This document shows, piece after piece, positions 15,001 to 23,292 of a stretch of DNA of 64,000 nt (positions are counted from its first letter, which is position 1; every line of letters begins with the position of its first letter). The translations under genes were made by a program, and so were the position numbers. The stretch covers positions 48,398,586-48,462,585 of the forward strand of contig NC_074715.1 of the NCBI RefSeq assembly GCF_947242115.1. The letters run 5' to 3'. The notes under the pieces are model-generated. The model had not been told where the DNA came from, searched no databases, and worked only from the letters and a program-made list of their open reading frames with translations. Source of the stretch: Biomphalaria glabrata (taxonomy: Eukaryota; Mollusca; Gastropoda; Planorbidae).

Positions 15001-18000
15001 GAATCAGAAGAAGAGCGATCCAGTAGACTACAAGAGAACAGAGAGAGAACTGTGACTTTAAGACAAAAAGAATCAGAAGAAGAGCGATCCAGTAGACTAC
15101 AAGAGAACAGAGAGAGAACTGTGACTTTAAGACAAAAAGAATCAGAAGAAGAGCGATCCAGTAGGCTACAAGAGAACAGAGAGAGAAATGTGACTTTAAG
15201 ACAAAAAGAATCAGAAGAAGAGCGATCCAGTAGGCTACAAGAGAACAGAGAGAGGAATGTGACTTTAAGACAAAAAGAATCAGAAGAAGAACGATCCAGT
15301 AGGCTACAAGAGAACAGAGAGAGAAATGTGACTTTAAGACAAAAAGAATCAGAAGAAGAGCGATCCAGTAGACTACAAGATAACAGAGAGAGAAATGTGA
15401 CTTCAAGGCTGCATGAATCAGAAGAAGAAAGGTCATCTAGACTTGAATTAAGGCGTTTTAATAGGTTAGCTGAAACGTCTGAACATCAGCAAATCAGGCT
15501 TTCTGGAATTAAAAATGCTACAAGTGTGTCACGGGCACGTGAACAACTGAGCGATTTAAAAGGACTTGCCTTTAATTACAACTCCCTATACGATTACTCC
15601 AAGCATCCAAAAGTAGAACTAGGGAAAATGAATGTTCAATGTAGACATTGTCATGCTTTAAAATGGAGGGAAGAAACCCCCGGCATGTGCTGTTCCAATG
15701 GCAAGGTTAAACTGTCATCTCTCCAGCCACCACCAGAGCCTTTAAAATCTCTAATGTCTGAAAAAACAGCCAAAGCAAGGCATTTTCGTCAACAGATAAG
15801 AAAATACAATTCGTGTTTCCAAATGACATCATTTGGCGCTAAAAAAATTCAAGAGCCTGGGTTTATGCCAACTTTTAAGGTGCAAGGTCAAGTCTACCAT
15901 TCTATTGGATCATTGTTGCCATTGCCCAACGAGCGAGCTCAATTCCTACAAATATATTTTATGGGAAACAGCAATGAAGAAGCTTCGCATAGAAACACCC
16001 TGATACCTAACACGCAACTAGACATAATAGTTGACCTGCAGCAGCTTCTACACCAACATAACCCTTATGTTCAATTCTTTAAAACAAGTTTAGACAAAAT
16101 GCCAACTGATGACTATAAGGTAATTATTAGAGCTGATAGAGTACCCAGTACAGAACATCCTAGACGCTTTAATGCTCCGATTATTGATGAGGTGGCCATT
16201 GTGATGGTAGGAAATGAATTTGGAAAACGAGATATAGTACTTGAGAGGAGAAACAACACCTTGCAAAGAGTTGCAGAGACTCACAGGTCATACGATGCTT
16301 TGCAGTACCCAATCATCTTTTGGCAAGGTGAAGATGGATACCACTTTGGAATTCCGCAGGTTGATCCTTTAACCGGAGTCCCTGTTCCAAAGAAGAAAGT
16401 GTCCGCAATGGATTACTATGCATTTAGGATAATGCAGCGAGAAGGCGAAGTCAATCACATCTTAATGTGTCAACATCTTTTCCATCAATACATCGTAGAT
16501 ATGTATGCTAAGATTGAAAGCGAGAGGTTATTGTTCATTCGATTAAACCAAAAGAAACTTCGAACAGACGAATATATTCACTTGAAAGATGCCATTGAAA
16601 ATGATGCCGATCCAAATGAATTAGGTAAAATGGTAATTCTACCTTCTTCTGTTACTGGTAGTCCCCGACACATGCATGAATACACCCTGGATGCAATGAC
16701 ATTTGTGCGTAACTATGGTCGACCAGATTTGTTCATTACATTTACGTGCAATCCGGCTTGGTCAGAAATAAAGGAGACACTATTAGATGAACAGAAACCA
16801 ACTGACCGTCATGACATACTGGCACGTGTTTTTAAGAGAAAACTGGCAAAAATGATAGAAGTAATCACAAAATCGCAAATCTTTGGTGAAACTAGATGCT
16901 GGATGTACAACATTGAATGGCAAAAGCGGGGCCTTCCACACTCCCACATTCTCATTTGGCTCAAAAATAAAATAAAACCCACTGACGTCGATAGCATCAT
17001 CAGTGCTGAGATTCCGAACCCTCAAGAAGATCCTCTACTTTTTGATATCGTGACAAAGAATATGATCCATGGTCCGTGTGGAGGTTTTAACAGTATCTCA
17101 CCCTGCATAATAGAAGGAAAATGTTCCAAAAAATTTCCAAGAAGATTAATTCAAGAAACGCAATCAAGTGAAGATGGATATCCATTGTACAGGAGAAGGA
17201 AGCCAGGAGATGGAGGATACACCGCGAAAATCAAGAAACTAAATGGAAATATTTGGCAGGAAATAATAATTGACAACAGATGGGTTGTTCCTTATAATCC
17301 TCTGCTAATTAAAATGTTTTGTGCTCACATTAATGTAGAATTTTGTCACTCAGTGAAATCTATCAAATATATTTTTGAGTATGTCAACAAAGGTAGTGAC
17401 CAGGCGATGTTCGGATTGCACAAAAGTGGACCAAATTTGGATGAAATTGAATCCTTTCAATCTGGAAGATACATCAGCTCCAATGAAGCTGTTTGGCGGA
17501 TATTGGGATTCTCAATACACGAACGTCACCCAACTGTGGTACATCTTAGTGTGCACTTAGAAAATGGTCAAAGAATGTATTTTGATGCAGCTAGCTTAAA
17601 AGAAAAGTTACAGTCGCCACCAAAATCTACCATTCTTGCATTTTTTGAGCTGTGTCAGAGTGATCCTTTTGCGCAAACATTGCTTTACTGTGACGTACCA
17701 AAATATTACACATGGAATACATCCCAAAAATGTTTCAGTAGAAGAAAGCAAGGTATTGATGTCAAAGATCATCCAGGAGTAAAAATGAGTGATGCCCTTG
17801 GACGAGTCTACACTGTGCATCCAACAAATGCAGAATGCTTTTATCTGCGCATGCTCCTTCATGTTGTAAAAGGCCCGACCTCTTTTACTAATTTAAAAAC
17901 TGTTGAAGGTGTGGTGTGCCAAACCTTTCGAGAGGCTTGCCAAAAACGAGGCATGTTAGACAACGATGAGCATTGGGAAGCAGCTCTGGCCGAGGCTGCT

Positions 18001-21000
18001 CAGACAGGGACAGCACAGAGAGTACGCCATCTTTTTGCTCTTTTGTTGACAACATGTGGATTATCAAATCCACTTGATCTTTGGGAAAAGTATAAAAATG
18101 CACTGAGTGATGACATACTTCTACAAAAGAGAAGAGAAAATCCAGATATTCTAATTGATTTTTCAAACATAATATATGATGAGGCCTTGATTGCCCTGGA
18201 AGACCTATGTTTAACAATGGCTGGAAAAGACCTGAAACATGTAGGCTTAAAATCACCCGAAAGAAATGCTTTTTGCAGAGAATTACTGCGTGAGCGTAGT
18301 TTTAATATTGATGACCTTTCCAATTTCATCACTGAAAATGAACCGAAATTGGTGCCAGAGCAAAGAAAAGCATATGATACTATACAAAATTTAATTACTG
18401 ACAAGAAAGGTGGAATAGTTTTCCTGGATGCACCAGGGGGAACAGGCAAAACATTCCTCATTAATCTTCTTCTTGCTAAAGTCAGGCAACAAAACAAGAT
18501 TGCACTTGCAGTGGCTTCATCTGGTATTGCAGCTACACTCCTTCAAGGGGGTAGGACAGCACATTCTACCTTCAAGCTACCACTAAACTTGGCTCATGGT
18601 GATACTCCTGTTTGTGACATATCCAAAGACTCTGGCCAGGCAAAAATTCTTCAGATTTGCAGTTTAATAGTATGGGATGAATGTACTATGTCTCACAAAA
18701 GGGCTCTTGAAGCAGTAGATATGTTAATGCAAGATTTGAAAAATAGCAAAGCATTAATGGGCGGAGTAGTTGTCATGTTAGCTGGTGACTTTAGACAAAC
18801 CCTACCAGTAATTCCAAAGTCAACTCCTGCAGATGAGCTCAACGCCTGTCTTAAAGCTTCATACCTCTGGAAGTATGTCGAAAAAATAACCCTTAAGACA
18901 AATATGAGAGTTCAACTTTCTGAAGATCAAAATGCTGCTAATTTTTCTAAACAACTATTAACAATTGGAGACGGCAAAGTTCCCATTGATTCAAATGGAT
19001 TTATAAATTTTCCTTCACAGTTTTGCAACATAGTCAAGTCTCTCGAAGTGTTAAAATCTAATGTTTTCTGTAATTTACCAGAAAATTTCAGAAACCATGA
19101 GTGGCTGTGTGAACGAGCTATTCTTGCACCTACAAATGACTCTGTTAATAGAATCAACATCGACATTTTAAACCAGCTGCCTGATGATTGCAAACTTTAC
19201 AAATCGATTGACAGTACCTTAGACCCTGCACAAGCTTTATATTATCCTGCAGAATTTCTGAATTCTTTGGAACCACCAGGACTTCCACATCACAATCTTC
19301 AACTCAAAATTGGTGCTCCGATCATTCTCCTTAGAAATCTTGATCCTCCAAAGCTCTGCAATGGAACCCGTTTAGTCATTAAAAATCTTTTTTCAAACCT
19401 TATTGAAGGAACCATTCTGACTGGCTGTGCCAAGGGAGAAGATGTTTTTATACCTAGAATTCCTCTCATACCATCTGATCTGCCCTTTGAATTTAAGCGT
19501 TTGCAGTTTCCAGTTCGGCTCGCATTTGCAATGACAATAAACAAAGCACAGGGGCAGTCACTGAAAGTTGCAGGAATCAACCTGGAATCCCCCTGCTTCT
19601 CTCATGGCCAACTTTACGTTGCATGTTCCCGTGTGGGTTCTCCACGAAATCTGTTTGTATTTGCTGCTGAGCACAAAACCAAAAACATAGTATATCAACA
19701 GGCTTTATGTTAAAATGATCAACTCAGAGAAACAGCTCTGGCTGTAACAGCACACAGAGTTTGACTTTTGTGTACACATCGTATGGATAGTTTGATTCAC
19801 TTCATCTGTGGGGATACTTTAGCAAACTATGAACCAGACTTTCGAGCTGATTACTTAAACACGATATAAAGGGAAGCTTTTACTCCACTGGCTAAGGTTT
19901 CTTGAACAATGGAATAAACAGATCTAAATAGAAACTTGAAATCACCGAACAGAAATGTAGGCTAACATTATCATAGACTATCTTTTTTTTAATTACTAGA
20001 TGAATTGATATACTTCTTAAATAAATTACCATCTTTTGTTCACGTCATTAAGTATTCAAGCGGAATTAATGCATGTTATTTGTAGGGGAAAAAACCCGAG
20101 CAAAGCCGGGTAAAATTAAAGCTAGTATATTATAAAGTAAAATGTGAGGGGTATGTATGTATGTATGTATGTATGTATGTTACTTATAGACATGAAAACC
20201 GCTCGACCAATCTTGATAAAACTAGGCAAGAATGTTTCTTGGGTACCAACTTAGACCGTAGTGTATGTATTGTAGCCCTAAAACAAACTTAAGACCCTCA
20301 AAAAAAATAAAGTTATCCGACTCTATTACAGCTATAGTATTTTATGGATCTAGGCCATGTCTACAATGTTGACATGAGAAAAGATAGAAAGGATTTAGAC
20401 CTAGATCTAATTTTAAGAAATACACTTTGCGCAGATAGTTTTTTACTTTGACACATGAAAAGACAAAAGAAGATCCATTGATTTCATTATATAATAAAAT
20501 TAACCTTCAATTTTGTGTTTCAAAAGCATTTTTTACATTAATTAGTTCCTTATATCTGTGATTACAGATTTCCTGACGAACATTCTTTCATTAGACAATT
20601 CAGTAATGAATCGCGTACTAAATATTAATTCGTTTAATTGTTTACTTTATAATCCCATCCCTAGATCTAAAACTCTAATTCAACTCTAAGATGATAAAAC
20701 TTCTCTTCGCACAGATAGTTTTATACTTTAACACATAAACATATTAATTAAAGTCCATTCATTTCATATTTTGATCAAATAAACATTCAAATTTGGTTTT
20801 CTAAAGCTACATTCGTTTACGAAAGCTGCGAAGCCGAGTTAAAGGCCTAGATCTATATTCATTCATGAATCGCGTACTAAAAAATTATTTCGTTTTATTG
20901 TTACTTTATAATCCCATCCCTAGATCTAAAACTCTAATTCAACACTAAGATGATAAAACTTCTCTTCGCACAGATAGTCTTATACTTTAACACATAAACA

Positions 21001-23237
21001 TATTAATTAAAGTCCATTCATTTCATATTTTGATCAAATAAACATTCAAATTTGGTTTTCTAAAGCTACATTCATTTACGAAAGCTGCGAAGCCGAGTTG
21101 AGATAGGCCTAGATCTATATTCATTCATGACTCGCGTACTAAAAATTATTTCGTTTAATTGTTTTCTTTATAATCCCATTTATTTAACAAAGCTATCGCT
21201 CTTTTCGTTTTTAATAGATAAGAATGTATCGACTTCGGGTAAACCATTTTCGCAAACCTAATTTTATTTTCGTAGCGAAAGAGAAATAACGTGAAAGGAT
21301 CATTAGCTAAGTTTAACATACATATAAATCCAATCCACTAGATTATTCAAAAGCATTTTTTACATAAATTAGTTCCTGATATCTACAGATTTCCTGGCGA
21401 ACATTCTTTCATTAGACATTACCAAATGGTTACACATTAACACATCTCTCTTCTGAGGTCTGAGTCTATTCCTAGGCCTAGGTCTAAAACTCTTACTGAA
21501 CTCTAAGATGATAAAACTTCTTTTCGCAATGATAGTTTTATGCTTTAACACATAAACATACTAATTATTGCCCATTCATTTGATATTTTAATCAAATTAA
21601 CAATCAAATTTGTTTTTCTAAAGCATTTTTAATACATTCGTTCGCTGTTCGCTAAAGCTGCGTAGCCGTGTTGAGATAGGTCTATATTCATTCATGAAAA
21701 AAAGTTCACGCATGCGCGGCACAGAACTCTAGATTAGTGTAGATTTAGATCTACGTCTACCTCAAGACCTACTTTATACTTTATACACATGAGCATACAA
21801 AATTTAGTCTATTCATCTCAAATTTTAATCAAATATATGTAGGCCTACAAGCAAATGTTTTAATTTGAAAAAAAAATGGATTTAATTAAGCCTATTAGCT
21901 ATTTTGATTTAATAGCTTCATTCACACTTTTTTTACATTGACACATTCGCTTTACTTATTACATTATTATTTCGTTTAATTGTTTACAAAACACTCTCAG
22001 TGACTATATCGACAGTAATGCGCAAATAAAGACCCGCGGGTCGCGGGTAACATATGTCTAGTATATATATATTGCCCAGTAAGGCAATTCATCTAGGCTA
22101 GGGATACTCTGAATATTTATATTGATACTTTTCTCCATATTCAGGCTCTCTGCAAACTGCACTACACCACATAACCAATCTAAAGAACTGCACAACTCAG
22201 GGCTCCAAAGTAACAGTTTCATTTCAAATGGAGAGGGGGCACGTGGTGTCTGGCAGCATATGCGTCTCCCAGATCGAGACGATCCCTGGTGGCGGTTGAG
22301 GAGGTCAGACTAGGCAATCGTTGCGCAGCGTAGGACGGAACATTGTCCTGTGGTGGCATACTTTTCCCGGTTCCTTCCGAACTATGATTCCCGATGCCGT
22401 CACGGTAGAGAGAGCGCCGAAACAGTGTCGCATATTTTGTACGAGTGTCCCTAAATTCCAAAGTTAATTGGGTGTTTTTTTGCCGGCCGTTGACTTGTAG
22501 CACCAAACTTCTGGTAGACAATCGCTGTAGGCGTGTTGTATCTTAACTAATAAATCATGAAATAACTTAAACACCTTCTTTGTCACCAAAACTGAACAAA
22601 ACTGTTACTATAATATAGACAAAGTCCAGCTGACCTTGCAATACAATGAATGTACTAGACTAACTCACTACAATAACACAACCTGGCTCATGCCCTGCCC
22701 CCCCCCCCAACCCTGCCTTCCCCGTCGTTGTGCGGGAGGTTTGGACTAAAGAGTAAATAATTAACTCCGAAACATGATAAACATTTTACAAACCTTGTAT
22801 TTGTTTGAATTTATTTAATGTAACAATGTATTAATGAGATAATAGTGTATTATTTGAGATAATAGTGTATTATTTGAAATAATAGTGTATTATTTGAGAT
22901 AATAGTGTATTATTTGAGATATCAATGTAAAATTGAGCTTTACGTTAAAATATATATCTACTTGTTGTATTCATTTAGCGTTACGTAACATATCACTAAC
23001 TCATAATTTTCGACAATATATAGCTTGTTGTTATCTTCTGTACTTTTTTTCTTAGCATGTCATTTACATTTTTTTGGCGAGAACTGTTCTCAAAAATGCA
23101 GTGATCACTGCCTAAATACAAGCTGTCATCCAGTAACTGGCTCCTGTTTGATTTGTTTGCCTGGATTTACTGGGAAGTTTTGTCAGAATGGTAATTATAT
23201 ATATATTGCTACACGCAAGGCTTGTAAAGTATATAAA

Positions 23238-23292
<55 letters not shown>

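Larger units (their letters stand above)
12411..20125 (+). mobile_element. Autonomous-type Helitron (array unit 2)
   Basis: It begins TCTATATTATAAAG directly after the CTAG of unit 1. It ends with the hairpin ACCCGAGCAAAGCCGGGT, then AAAATTAAAGCTAG. TC at the 5' end and CTAG after a short hairpin at the 3' end are the expected termini of a rolling-circle transposon. It contains a TGTA microsatellite near the left end and one long Rep-helicase frame in the same direction. It sits in a gene 1 intron in sense orientation. The first 700 bp or so are near identical to unit 3. Confidence 0.9.

Noticed and set aside
14897-15436. 179-codon minus-strand frame with a hydrophobic repeat
   Set aside because: Antisense shadow of the 69-bp repeats of the Helitron frame.
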